Of a stretch of 64,000 bases of DNA, positions 15,157 to 24,900 are shown one piece after another. The stretch is from CAZJWC01 sp964550125 (GTDB lineage: Bacteria; Bacillota; Clostridia; Christensenellales; Borkfalkiaceae): assembly GCA_964550125.1 (NCBI GenBank), contig CAZJWC010000006.1:10039-74038 (forward strand), given 5' to 3'. Position numbers and translations under genes: made by a program. The notes under the pieces are model-generated. The model searched no databases. It had not been told where the DNA came from and saw nothing but the letters and a program-made list of their open reading frames with translations. Every line of letters starts with the position of its first letter. Position 1 is the stretch's first letter.

Positions 15157-15751
15157 ATTCTACAATTTCTTTATTTTCTTGCTCACGCATACTCTTTCGT
15201 AAAGTATATTTAAGCAAAGTTTGAAGTCTAGGTGTATTGTACCTCAAAATGAATAGAGGTAAAAAATTTAAAAACATATTTACGATTGCTACGGGCAATC
15301 CAAACATATAAAAATATTTAGGCTGTATAAGAAGAATTAAAAAGCCTACAAATACAAGCACCAAATGAATAACTGCACCATAATTATTTTCTAAAATAAA
15401 CCTTTTTATATATTCAGGGTTGTTAGGGTCTTTTATTTCGCTCTTGCTAAAACTTGTAAAACAACCTAGTTCAAGAACTTTATCCTTCCACTTTTTAATA
15501 CCTATCGCTTCGTAAAAACGAATTTCTCTTTTACTTGCCTTTGCCCATTTTACATTGTAATCAAACCATTTTGCAGGCAAGCACCTTCTTATAATGGTTG
15601 CAAAAATTCCATCAACAGCAATTACAGCAACTGTATTGATAACTACGGAAAGCACTATGTATAAAATTGAAAGTTCAAAGGTATTAAAGGCAATGTTAAA
15701 AGCCATTATTGCAAGCATTGATAAGCCTATCGTCAAAATGTAAAACAACAT
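15155..15751 (-). CDS. CrtO-like (glycosyl-diaponeurosporenoate acyltransferase-like) membrane protein
   Basis: A 198-residue membrane protein with about four membrane segments (two N-terminal, two near residues 125-170). The central segment FYEAIGIKKWKDKVLELG is typical of the family annotated after staphylococcal CrtO, which acylates a glycosyl carotenoid. No carotenoid genes are nearby, so the real substrate here is probably another glycolipid. It is 5 bases after the PlsC-like acyltransferase gene, which points to a shared lipid pathway. Confidence 0.65.
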   Translation of the reverse strand: MLFYILTIGLSMLAIMAFNIAFNTFELSILYIVLSVVINTVAVIAVDGIFATIIRRCLPAKWFDYNVKWAKASKREIRFYEAIGIKKWKDKVLELGCFTSFSKSEIKDPNNPEYIKRFILENNYGAVIHLVLVFVGFLILLIQPKYFYMFGLPVAIVNMFLNFLPLFILRYNTPRLQTLLKYTLRKSMREQENKEIVE

Positions 15752-15756
15752 TGTTT

Positions 15757-16602
15757 TTATTCCTTTTCATAAGTTAGTGGCACACCGTAAAACTTTTCAT
15801 AAGTTTCCTTCCATAAACGATAATTCTCTTGTGCCATATATTCAATATTCTCCTTGTCGGTAAAATCCTCTTTAGGATAGATAGGAGGTAAAAAATGTAA
15901 ATGATATTCTTGCAAGTTAAAGCCATCAGCACCTATTTTGTCGCTGTCGGTCATTGTTATAAAAGCAGGTATTATTGGCACATTTGCACTTACGGCAAAT
16001 TTGAAAGCACCACTTTTAACAGGACGGGGCTTTCTATAATTCCACCACATACCTTGTTCGGGATAAATTAAAATCTTTTCTCCTCTGGTAAGCAAAGTAT
16101 TTACACTTCTTAAAAAGTTTTTCATTGTAGCAAGAACGCTACTCAAAGGCAATGTATTGCAGTTCCTAAAAAAGAATCCGTATATACCCTTAAAGTTAGT
16201 ATAGTTACCCTCACGAATAACACGATACAAATGCTTTTTCCCTAAACTTTTTTGTATCGCTTTGAAAACCACATAGTTGTCATAAGGATTAAAGTGGTTG
16301 CAAGTAATCATTGCCCCACCTTTAACTGACAAATAGTTTTCAAAACCAATAATCTCTTTTATTATTAAATTGCCTTTCTTTATCTCTTTATCAAAATAGG
16401 CTATTGCGACTTTGTTTGCAAAGTATGATTTTATTTTACTAGATAGTTTTTTCCCTAAATAGTCAACTTTATCAGGTTGGAGAGGAATAGTTTCAGGATC
16501 GTCCTCAACATCTTTGTCCCACCAACCTTTTTTTTCATACTCGTTTATCTTTTCTAAAATAGCAAGCCTTTCTGCTGATTTTTCAACCATATTAACCAAC
16601 AA
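15757..16602 (-). CDS. PlsC-like lysophospholipid acyltransferase
   Basis: A 281-residue acyltransferase. The catalytic H-x4-D block appears as CNHFNPYDNYVVF and the second block as YPEQGMWW, replacing the usual PEGTRS. It would transfer an acyl group to a lysophospholipid or glycolipid. The start overlaps the end of the glycosyltransferase gene by 11 bases. The atypical second block suggests a substrate other than 1-acylglycerol-3-phosphate; that is inference. Confidence 0.8.
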   Translation of the reverse strand: MLVNMVEKSAERLAILEKINEYEKKGWWDKDVEDDPETIPLQPDKVDYLGKKLSSKIKSYFANKVAIAYFDKEIKKGNLIIKEIIGFENYLSVKGGAMITCNHFNPYDNYVVFKAIQKSLGKKHLYRVIREGNYTNFKGIYGFFFRNCNTLPLSSVLATMKNFLRSVNTLLTRGEKILIYPEQGMWWNYRKPRPVKSGAFKFAVSANVPIIPAFITMTDSDKIGADGFNLQEYHLHFLPPIYPKEDFTDKENIEYMAQENYRLWKETYEKFYGVPLTYEKE

Positions 16603-17614
16603 CGCTTACTTGTTTACCGGTATCTGCAAGTAGACTAGTTGCTCCCTCTACAATTCTATTTGCTTTTTCAAATAAATTCATTTCAAGTTCAGTAGCAGGC
16701 TTTAATTCCCCACTCTCAACCCTTTTTATTTCGCTTTCAGCAAGTGCTTCCAAATTTGCATATTGCTTAAAATCTCTTTGGCGTTGCTCCTCTGTATAAT
16801 TTTTAAGAATTGAATCAATCTTGTCAAAATAGGGAGTTTCCTTTGCATAACTCCAGAACAAATCACCAAACATAACGTTTTCAAAATGCCAAGGTTTCCA
16901 GTTGATTTTGTAGTGAGCAAGTTTTACTCTACTCTCATCAAAGGGAATTTCCTTGATAGGAGTTTTGTTCCAAGCAACATCAATCATTAAAACTTTATTC
17001 TTGCAAAGTACATTTAAATAATCTTCATCTTGAGTAACTTGGAATTTATAGCGAGAAAGTAACTCAATAAAACCACCTTCAATATCATCATTTCTCATTT
17101 TCTTTAAGTTCATAACAAGTACGCCTGCATTGAAAAATTTATCACGGCGAATACCACACAATTTTTCAGCGTAAGTACCAAATACATCAACTTGAGTCAT
17201 AACTTCTTCAACGATTGCACCAACATAATTGTTTAAAATGTTATGATTGTACAGTTTTGAAATATCATCTGCAATTATAACATCGCAGTCAAGATATAAA
17301 GCCTTGTCATATTGAGGGAACATTTTAGGAACAAAAAATCTAAAATAAGTAGTGTTCGTATAATAATCTCTCATATGCAACTTGTCTTTAATTCTTTCAA
17401 GTTCATTGCTTACGTCAACGAAAGTGATTTTAACATAATCGTTAGCCATAGCACCTATTACTTTTTTATTTTCTTCACTCAATGAAGCCGTTAAAACGTT
17501 GATATCGTAAAAATATTTTTTTGATGCGTTTTTTATAAGTGAGTGAATAGCAACCCCAAGAAAAGGTGCGTAATTGTCATCTGTTGCGAAAAATATAGGA
17601 ATTTGTTTTGTCAT
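16592..17614 (-). CDS. family 8 glycosyltransferase
   Basis: A 340-residue glycosyltransferase of family GT8. The N-terminal FFATDDNYAPFLGVAIHSL and the metal-binding DCDVIIADD (near residue 97) are diagnostic, as is the later FNAGVLVMNL. Likely adds galactose or glucose to an envelope lipid or polymer. The start at 17614 has AAGGAG 6 bases upstream. It overlaps the acyltransferase gene, forming a three-gene unit with it and the CrtO-like protein. Confidence 0.9.
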   Translation of the reverse strand: MTKQIPIFFATDDNYAPFLGVAIHSLIKNASKKYFYDINVLTASLSEENKKVIGAMANDYVKITFVDVSNELERIKDKLHMRDYYTNTTYFRFFVPKMFPQYDKALYLDCDVIIADDISKLYNHNILNNYVGAIVEEVMTQVDVFGTYAEKLCGIRRDKFFNAGVLVMNLKKMRNDDIEGGFIELLSRYKFQVTQDEDYLNVLCKNKVLMIDVAWNKTPIKEIPFDESRVKLAHYKINWKPWHFENVMFGDLFWSYAKETPYFDKIDSILKNYTEEQRQRDFKQYANLEALAESEIKRVESGELKPATELEMNLFEKANRIVEGATSLLADTGKQVSVVG

Positions 17615-17923
17615 AATTACTCCTTCGTTTTTAACTAATTCAAAAATAATCCACATCTCATATGTGTACCTATATTGTAAATGAAAATTTTGATAAAATC
17701 TACAAAATTTGGTCTACCCTTTTGTTTTTGATATAAACTACTAATTTTTAGTAAAGTAGACTTGAAGCAACCTAAATAGAGAATTAAATTTTAAATATAA
17801 TAAAAGTAGAATTTAGGTAAACTGAAAGTAGAACATCCCATAAATAAAGGGAAAAAGGAGGGTGTTTTGCCCTCCTTTTAAAATAAATTTAATCAAACAT
17901 TTTTAATTTTTAAAAATTTTAAT
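17615..17923. other. AT-rich intergenic region with a terminator
   Basis: Apart from the terminator at 17852-17880 I see no gene or convincing promoter pair. A small inverted motif, CTACTAATTTTTAGTAAAGTAG, could not be tied to a function. Confidence 0.6.
17852..17880 (-). terminator. terminator after the DUF975 gene
   Basis: GGAGGG pairs with CCCTCC around TGTTTTG, with T-runs on both sides; lies 44 bases after the DUF975 stop. Confidence 0.8.
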
Positions 17924-18631
17924 TTATTCTACTTCCTTTTTTTCTTCATTTTTTACATTAGAATCGTCAGTAGATTTAGCAGTAGAGTTCTTCTTTTTCT
18001 TCTTAGTAGAGTTTTTTTCACCACTTTCAACCTCAACACTGCTCGCCTTTTCTACTTTTTCTCCATTTTTAATTTGCTCATAAAATTCTGCCTTTGCCAT
18101 TTCAAAATAAGGCTTAAAGAAAAGATAATAAACTAATCCTAATGTGATAATTGAAAGTAACCACCAACCTATAAAAGATAAGCAAAACTTTGTGTAGTTC
18201 CACTTGTTGCCGTTCATAAGTTGATTTGACCTTGCAAGTGCAAGTTTAGGTGTGATTTTAGGATTATCGTAAAGTATATTCATAGCCATTGAATATGAAA
18301 TACCTTTAATAATACCAGGAACTATTAAAAGTAGTGAAAATGCAAATACCTTTATCCATCTCAAAAGATATGTAAGTGCAGGAACTACAAACTTTTTAAA
18401 AGCAGAAAACAAATCATCATAAACGGGAGATTGATTTCTTGATAGTTTTAAAACATATGTAACATAGCCCAAAAGCAAAGGACCTTCAACGAGCAACGCA
18501 CCAGCACCTAAAAACAAACAAAAAGTTGCCATCATAATAAGCATATAGAGTATACTAACTGCAATAATTTGTTCCCACTTGCCCTTCAATTTGCTAGTAG
18601 CGTTATTTTTCATTTCTTTTATTGTTTGCAT
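17924..18631 (-). CDS. DUF975 family membrane protein
   Basis: A 235-residue protein with about five membrane segments. The N-terminus (KEMKNNATSKLKGKWEQ) and a later PGIIKGISYSMAMNILYDNPK match DUF975, a family of unknown function common in Firmicutes. The last 45 residues form a charged, low-complexity Lys/Ser/Glu tail with a KKKKKN run. Single gene with its own terminator. Confidence 0.85.
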   Translation of the reverse strand: MQTIKEMKNNATSKLKGKWEQIIAVSILYMLIMMATFCLFLGAGALLVEGPLLLGYVTYVLKLSRNQSPVYDDLFSAFKKFVVPALTYLLRWIKVFAFSLLLIVPGIIKGISYSMAMNILYDNPKITPKLALARSNQLMNGNKWNYTKFCLSFIGWWLLSIITLGLVYYLFFKPYFEMAKAEFYEQIKNGEKVEKASSVEVESGEKNSTKKKKKNSTAKSTDDSNVKNEEKKEVE

Positions 18632-18729
18632 ATAAATTCTCCATTTAAAATTTCAATTTAAAAACAAGCAAAGTATAGCATATATTATGTTATCGAACAA
18701 ACAAATAAATTGTCGCTTTTTAGTTTTTC

Positions 18730-18793
18730 GTGTAATTTTTACAAACTTAGTAGAAAAATTACACAATTAAAGCCATCAACCTTGTTGATGGCT
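18730..18793. repeat. two consecutive inverted repeats after the GNAT gene
   Basis: A perfect 11-base inverted repeat GTGTAATTTTT/AAAAATTACAC (18730-18740 and 18754-18764) lies next to a hairpin GCCATCAA/TTGATGGC (18770-18793). The second is probably the terminator of the minus-strand acetyltransferase gene ending at 18809; the first has no clear role. Confidence 0.6.
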
Positions 18794-18808
18794 TTTTAAT
18801 CATTAAAT

Positions 18809-19240
18809 TTAAAATCGTAGAACGAACATTAAACTGTTTGAATCACTTTTAAGAGTTTCCCCTTCAAACGCGAACGATTTATACAGGTTAATTGCAGTAA
18901 TATTATCAGGGGAAGTTTTTAATCGTATTCCTTTTATTTTTAAACCTTTGCAATACTCAATATATTCTTTTAACAAAATAAAGGCATACCCTTTTCCTCT
19001 AAACTCAGGCAAAGTACCCACCAAAGATATATATGAAAATCCGTCCACCAAGTCCGTCGTATAACCTATAACTGCTGATATGATTTTTCCATTGTCATCT
19101 GTTTTAACAACTTTATAGGCTTTTTCATACAACTTATCCGTATACTCCAACAAATCCACTTGTTTTGAAAGAGGTGTTTTATACTGTGAATCCATACTAA
19201 ATACAAATTCTTTTAAACTTTCCTTGCTTACTGAAACCAT
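18809..19240 (-). CDS. GNAT family N-acetyltransferase
   Basis: A 143-residue acetyltransferase with the acetyl-CoA-binding loop PEFRGKGYAFILLKE and the later NITAINLYKSFAFE. The substrate is unknown. I chose ATG 19240, 14 bases after the upstream gene; a TTG at 19267 would overlap that gene's end. It probably forms a two-gene unit with the adenylate-forming ligase upstream. Confidence 0.82.
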   Translation of the reverse strand: MVSVSKESLKEFVFSMDSQYKTPLSKQVDLLEYTDKLYEKAYKVVKTDDNGKIISAVIGYTTDLVDGFSYISLVGTLPEFRGKGYAFILLKEYIEYCKGLKIKGIRLKTSPDNITAINLYKSFAFEGETLKSDSNSLMFVLRF

Positions 19241-19254
19241 ATATAAAATTTCTC

Positions 19255-20493
19255 TTATTTTTTCCAATCGTTTACAATATATTTTCTTTTTTGAGAAGAA
19301 AGCACGGGTATTTCTTTAACATACTCGATTTTTATAACAGCATCATCACCTAATACCCTTGAAAGTAGAGTAATTAGTTTTTCCTCGTCTACTTTTGAAA
19401 TAGCATTAACATTTAAACAATATAAGTATTGCCCCTTTTGAATAAATTGCCATTGCAAGATATTACTCATACCCCACATTGAGTGTGAAATATCAAATGG
19501 ACACAACAAATTGTTTTTAGTATCATAAATAGAATCCACTCGCCTGCCGTATATCTGTTCAAGTTCAATTTGATTATCTTTAATACAATAACTACCCAAA
19601 TCACCCGTATCATACCTAATCAAAGGAAATGCGTGATTGTGTAAATCGGTAAATACAAGCCTACCAATCTCACCCTCATTTGCAGTTTCATCACAATCCA
19701 GTTTTAAAACCTCTATATAAAAAGACGATTTGTTTATCTTATAATTTGTTTTACCAAACTCTTTTTGTGCAAGAGTACCCATTTCCATATCAGCGTATCT
19801 ATCAAAAAGTGGGCATTTAAAAACCTTTATGATTTTTTCAGCAACGGTATCAGTTAAAGTTTCAGCACTGACAATAACTGATTTACACCCAAACTCATAA
19901 TCCTTATTTTGCTTAATAATGTAATTTGCTATATTTTCAAGTATAGAAGAATAACCAAATATCGTTATCGGTTTCCAATCTAAAATAAAGTCAATAAGTT
20001 TATCAATATTATTTTCATCAAACTTTGAGATATCATATCGCCAAATATTTTCTCTCTTATCGACCTCTCTATCTACTTGCTTGCCAATTAATGAGCGTAA
20101 GTGAAGCATTTTATCGTGCGAATTATAAAATGCATAATCGCCATAAACTTTTAAATCAGCAATCGCTCTTGCCCTTTTTACAAAATCTTGTTTTACCTGA
20201 AAGGGCGTTCCCGTTGAACCACTAGTAAGAGATATATGTGAGGGCTTTGCAAAACTCTCATCACTCAAAAAATCGTCATAATTCGACAAATAATCAGCCT
20301 TAGTCAATACAGGAAAAACATCATCTATTTTGTACTTTGAATAAAACTTAGTATGCTTGATAGCATATTCTTTAATATCTTGCAGTTTATTTTCAAACCT
20401 TACAACGCTCGATTGATTTTCCTTTAAAATCTCATTATACTGTTCAAAAACCAATGGATTGTTTTTAAAAAACTCGATTGCTTTATCGTTCAT
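19255..20493 (-). CDS. PaaK/CapK-like adenylate-forming ligase
   Basis: A 412-residue enzyme of the phenylacetate-CoA ligase / CapK branch of the ANL superfamily. The ATP motif is SLTSGSTGTPF (about residue 95), followed by FGYSSILENIANYI, a DRYADMEMG segment, and the LIRYDTGDLG motif (about 285). Such proteins activate a carboxylic acid as acyl-adenylate. The substrate is not predictable. SD AAGGGAAG precedes the start. Next to a GNAT, it may be part of a small tailoring pathway; inference only. Confidence 0.8.
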   Translation of the reverse strand: MNDKAIEFFKNNPLVFEQYNEILKENQSSVVRFENKLQDIKEYAIKHTKFYSKYKIDDVFPVLTKADYLSNYDDFLSDESFAKPSHISLTSGSTGTPFQVKQDFVKRARAIADLKVYGDYAFYNSHDKMLHLRSLIGKQVDREVDKRENIWRYDISKFDENNIDKLIDFILDWKPITIFGYSSILENIANYIIKQNKDYEFGCKSVIVSAETLTDTVAEKIIKVFKCPLFDRYADMEMGTLAQKEFGKTNYKINKSSFYIEVLKLDCDETANEGEIGRLVFTDLHNHAFPLIRYDTGDLGSYCIKDNQIELEQIYGRRVDSIYDTKNNLLCPFDISHSMWGMSNILQWQFIQKGQYLYCLNVNAISKVDEEKLITLLSRVLGDDAVIKIEYVKEIPVLSSQKRKYIVNDWKK

Positions 20494-20518
20494 TTATTCT
20501 TCCCTTATTAAATAAAAA

Positions 20519-20593
20519 TGGCTGGGGTGATAGGATTTGAACCTATGCGTAACGGAGTCAGAGTCCGTTGCCTTACCGCTTGGCGACACCCCA
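20519..20593 (-). tRNA. tRNA-Gln (anticodon CTG)
   Basis: A 75-base tRNA on the minus strand beginning TGGGGTGTCGCC and ending in an encoded CCA. Acceptor stem TGGGGTG/CACCCCA, anticodon stem ACGGA/TCCGT with loop CTCTGAC give anticodon CTG, reading CAG. The D-loop and T-loop (GGTTCAAATCC) are normal. Weak first pair (T-A) is usual for tRNA-Gln. Confidence 0.95.
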
Positions 20594-20603
20594 ATGCCTT
20601 TTA

Positions 20604-20632
20604 ATTTTAGCACAAATTTTATTTTGATACAA
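20604..20632 (-). promoter_or_regulatory. promoter of tRNA-Gln
   Basis: Minus strand: -35 TTGTAT (20627-20632), 17-base spacer, -10 TAAAAT (20604-20609), 10 bases before the tRNA. Confidence 0.6.
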
Positions 20633-20710
20633 TCAAATGATAACATAAAAATTAAAAGTTTAATATAAAATAAAATACAACAACAAATTATAAGACGCAA
20701 GGAGAATTTT

Positions 20711-21313
20711 ATGAGTGAATTTTTGAGTAACATTATAGGAAAAAAATGTATTAAAAGTAACGGAGAGTTGGTTGGAACGGTTTTTAAGTTGACTGCAAAT
20801 AAAGATTATACAAAAATTAAAAATATTTATCTTTTTGATGAAAAGGAGGAAGAAATAGTTTTTTCTTTTTGTTCGATTGAGCATATCGGCAGTGGAGGAA
20901 TAATAATGGGGCAACTTGTTAAAGGTTTAAAAATTGAAAGCGAACTTCCATTAGGAATTTTTGTAATAGACAAGCGTGGCAACGACCTTGGACAAGTGAT
21001 TGACTTTGAGTTTGATGGAAACAGCCTTAATTATTTGATAACTACAAAAGGAAAATATCAAACAAAAAAGGTTGAAATTTTAAGCAAGGAATTTATCATT
21101 TTAAATTTAGAAAAAAATACTAACAAACCTGAAAAGAAACAGGCAGAAAATACAACCCCTATGCTTACAGGTAAAAAAATAAAAAAACCCATCTATAACA
21201 ATTTTGGCGAACTTATAATTGCACAAGGCACTTTAATTACACCTGACATTGTAAAGAGGGCTTTGAATAACGGAAAACTATTTGAGTTAACCCTTAACAC
21301 TCTAATGAATTGA
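20711..21313 (+). CDS. PRC-barrel domain protein
   Basis: A 200-residue cytoplasmic protein with two PRC-barrel-like segments: about residues 5-60 (IGKKCIKSNGELVGTV) and 78-125 (PLGIFVIDKRGNDLGQVIDF). The rest is a Lys-rich linker and a C-terminal part mentioning FGELIIAQGTLITPDIV, a motif shared with the C-terminus of other PRC proteins of Clostridia. Related to the YlmC/YmxH group but longer. SD AAGGAG. Its 3' end overlaps the convergent gene by 20 bases. Confidence 0.75.
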   Translation: MSEFLSNIIGKKCIKSNGELVGTVFKLTANKDYTKIKNIYLFDEKEEEIVFSFCSIEHIGSGGIIMGQLVKGLKIESELPLGIFVIDKRGNDLGQVIDFEFDGNSLNYLITTKGKYQTKKVEILSKEFIILNLEKNTNKPEKKQAENTTPMLTGKKIKKPIYNNFGELIIAQGTLITPDIVKRALNNGKLFELTLNTLMN

Positions 21314-21935
21314 CATTGTACTTTGACATAAATTTGATAAGAGAGGATAATTCGTCATTGAGAGTACGGGCTTCATCTTCGGTAAAATTCTTTTTTCCGT
21401 TTAGAGCAAATAAATTATTTTCTATTTGAGATATTTCTAACTCATCATACTCGTTTAAATCTTTATCTTTTAAAAGTGAAATCATACCCAAGGCATGTTC
21501 AAGTTTTATATCAAGTTGTACTGTCCTTGGGGGAAATTCTTCCTTTTTTATAAAATGCTTATTACTTTCGCTCACTACGATATTTGAAGTAGGATTATCT
21601 CCTTTTATGATACTCAAAATATTGTATAATATATAAGACAGCAATTTATTTAGCATTGCGTAAAAGACAGAGGCATAAAAGGACAATTTAGTTATATTTG
21701 TGTTATGCAACTTACACATACAAAAACAAAATAGACTTATAGCACAAACACTACCCAAAACATTATACCAACCTTTTTTGCTTGTTCTTACTCTTTGCGA
21801 AAACGCACACATAAAAATTAAAATTATAAAGATGAAGACAGGCAAAGCAAATAGAAAAAAGAAAGTATCCATAATATCTAAACTTCCTATTGCCCCCACT
21901 ATATAATTACAGACATAAGAAAAATACTCAACCAT
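21294..21935 (-). CDS. membrane protein of unknown function
   Basis: A 213-residue protein: three membrane segments in the first 110 residues, then a soluble acidic part with predicted helices (about residues 130-213). I chose ATG 21935 because GAGG lies 9 bases upstream; a longer frame would run into the end of addA. No family recognised. It lies between addA and the PRC gene, 55 bases after addA. Confidence 0.65.
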   Translation of the reverse strand: MVEYFSYVCNYIVGAIGSLDIMDTFFFLFALPVFIFIILIFMCAFSQRVRTSKKGWYNVLGSVCAISLFCFCMCKLHNTNITKLSFYASVFYAMLNKLLSYILYNILSIIKGDNPTSNIVVSESNKHFIKKEEFPPRTVQLDIKLEHALGMISLLKDKDLNEYDELEISQIENNLFALNGKKNFTEDEARTLNDELSSLIKFMSKYNVNSLEC

Positions 21936-21990
21936 AATTTGAACCTCACAAACTTTTGATTGAGTATATACTTTTTTTAAATGAAATATA

Positions 21991-24900
21991 CTAGATTTCA
22001 ATAAAAATTTCTTCTTGTTTTTTTATATTGATAAGACTCACCTTAATCTTTTTATCAGGATATGATTTTTTTACAACCTCACTATACAGTCTTAACTGTG
22101 GTAGATAAATGGTTTTTAAACTTTCTTTATCTTTTGAGGTAAACTTATAATCATATATATAACACTCGTTATCACCTACTGCCAAAAGGTCGATTGAACC
22201 TGTAACAAAAACTTTGTCATAATCAAGTAAAAGGGCTTTTCCGTCAAGGGTAGTTGCAAAGTCGCACTCCTGCATAATTTTTAAACCTTTAATTCTTGTA
22301 AAGCAGTCCATTGACAAAATCTTTTGCAGTTTATCAGTTGACAACAAATCTTTATAACTTTCTAAACTGCTTGAATTTTTATCAAGTTCATCTTCGATAG
22401 AATTTATATTGTTAAAATCAATAAGTTCCAAAAACTTATGGTAAGCAGTTCCCCTTTCATTTGCTTTAAACTTTTTATCTGTATCAATTACGTCTTCATC
22501 GCTTAACTGGATAACGTTCTTTTCGGTCATATCTTCCTTTACAAATTCGCTATATTCAAGGGCGACAAGTTTTGACGCAGTAGTGTCTAACGAACTCTCT
22601 TTAAATCGTTCGTCTGTATATTCAAAGGCTAGTTTTTTTGCAATCTCCTCTATTTTTTCTTTCTCTCTATAACTAGCTAAAAACTGCCTTTTTTCTTTTT
22701 CAAGTTCCTCTCTTACACAGGGCACATCGTCAAGCTCCTCGTCATTTATATTGACGAAGTTTGCATAACTTTTTGCATAAGGCACATTTGCTAGTAAAAA
22801 GTTTTCCCTCTTTGTAAAAATCAAATGTAAGTCGTTTTGAGCCCTTGTCATAGCAACATAAAACAAAAACATCTCATTTTTAGAAGTTTCTAGTTTTCTC
22901 TTTTCGTTCATCAAAAGACGAAGCAAAGTGTTTCCTCTAACTAAACTTTGGGTGTTATAACTATGGGTAACAATGCCATACTCGTCTTCAAAAAATATAA
23001 GACTTTTTGAATCCTGAGTATTGATTGAGTTGTTCATACCGGCACAGATAACCATAGGAAATTCCAATCCCTTTGAAGCGTGAATTGACAAAACCCTCAC
23101 AGCACCTAATCCACCAGCCTCAACCAAGCCTATATCGTAGTCAAGATTTTTAAGTCGTAAAAGGAAGCCTTTTATGTTCAAATCAACTCCGTTTGGACGC
23201 ATTTCATCCAAAAACCTTTTTACTCTGCGTAAACGCAATTCGCCACAAGGCAAGGTCAAGTAATAAAATTCAAAGTTTTTTTGAGAGATTATCATTTCAA
23301 AAACTTCTTTAACTGATGAAGTTGTACTCATAACCTTAACACCATGCATAAACCTGACAAACTGATTTAATTTTTTGCTAATTTCATCATTTTGATTTTG
23401 TCTATAAAATTCAACGCACTCATAAAAGGTAGGTTGTGTGTCTGTAAAGGGGTAATTTTCCCTTGCGTAAAGTCTTATTTGTGCAAGCATCTCGTTTGAG
23501 AAATTTGCAATAGGACTTTTTAGTGTGGTAGCAAGTGGTATGTCTTGATTAGGGCAGTCGATATATTTTAAAATTTCAATTAACTGCTTAATCTCACTAT
23601 ACTGACAAATATTCACCTCTGCCCTTGAAGAAACAGGAATACCTCTATTTGTCAATTCAGTTATAATACTTTTAGTTTTTGCAGTAGTATTTCTAACTAA
23701 AATTACTATATCACCAAAGGTATATTTCCTATCCTTATAATCTTTTTTGCCTACCGTATTTAAAATGAGATTTGTAATAAGTTTTCCCTCGCTTGAACTT
23801 TTGTCCTTGCCTGCGTTGACATTATCTCGAACGGAATACACCTCGTCTACCTCTTTTTTTTCGTTCTCCAATGTTGAAGTGCAATGGATATGATATGAAC
23901 CGTTTGTATTTTTTGAGCCAAATACCATAAGGGAAGAATTTGCATAATCTAGTCCAGCCGTTTGTGTTGTCATAATCTCGCAAAACACTTTATTAACAGC
24001 ATCAACTACCTGTTTTGAACTTCTAAAATTTGCATTTAATGTTAGGGCATTTTTATCTATTGAATTAAGGTAAGAAAATTTATTTGAAAAGAAATCACTC
24101 TTACAACCTCTAAACGCATAAATAGACTGTTTTATATCTCCAACCATAAACTCATTATCAGTTGAAAGTTTTGACAATATAGCCTCTTGTACGGGGTTTA
24201 CATCCTGATACTCGTCAATAAAGATATATTTGTACGAACCTGCAATTTGTTTGCGATAGTTTTCATTTGAAAGCAGTTTTAAAGTGTAATGTTCCAAATC
24301 GTTGAAGTCAAGTTTAAAACTTTCCCTTTTTAACTTTTGATAAAGACTTGCAAACTCTAAAAGCAAGTTAGTCATTGCTTTTGCAGTTTCCTTTGAGTTT
24401 AAAAATTTAGCAAGTTCTTCCTCTTTTGAGTATTCCTTTTTTATATATCCGTCAATAAATAATTTAAAAGTTTTTCCTATCTCTTTTAATTTTAAATCAA
24501 ACGCAACTAATTTTGCGTCATCTTTTAACTTTTCAGCAACTTTCGGTTTCATTGAAAATTTAGGAGGAATTGTGTTTGCAAAGGAGAAAAAATCATCCTT
24601 CGATTTAAGTTCCTTGATAAAATCTAGCCTTTCCTCAAAGTATCTTATATATTTTTCAAAAACCTTCTTTTCAAAATTTTTACACTCGCAAAAGGCTTCT
24701 TCATAGAGTGATAAAATTAAGCCAAGCCTTTTTTTATACAACAAAAGTAGTTCACTACAAATTTCTTCAAAATACTTTTCATCATACCTTTCAAGAGTTT
24801 TCCGTAAAGTATTTTCATAGTCAGCAATGCTAACCACCTTATAGTAAAGTTTTAAAATTTCATTTTTGAGTTTATAATTTTTTGACGCTTGTGCAAAGAT

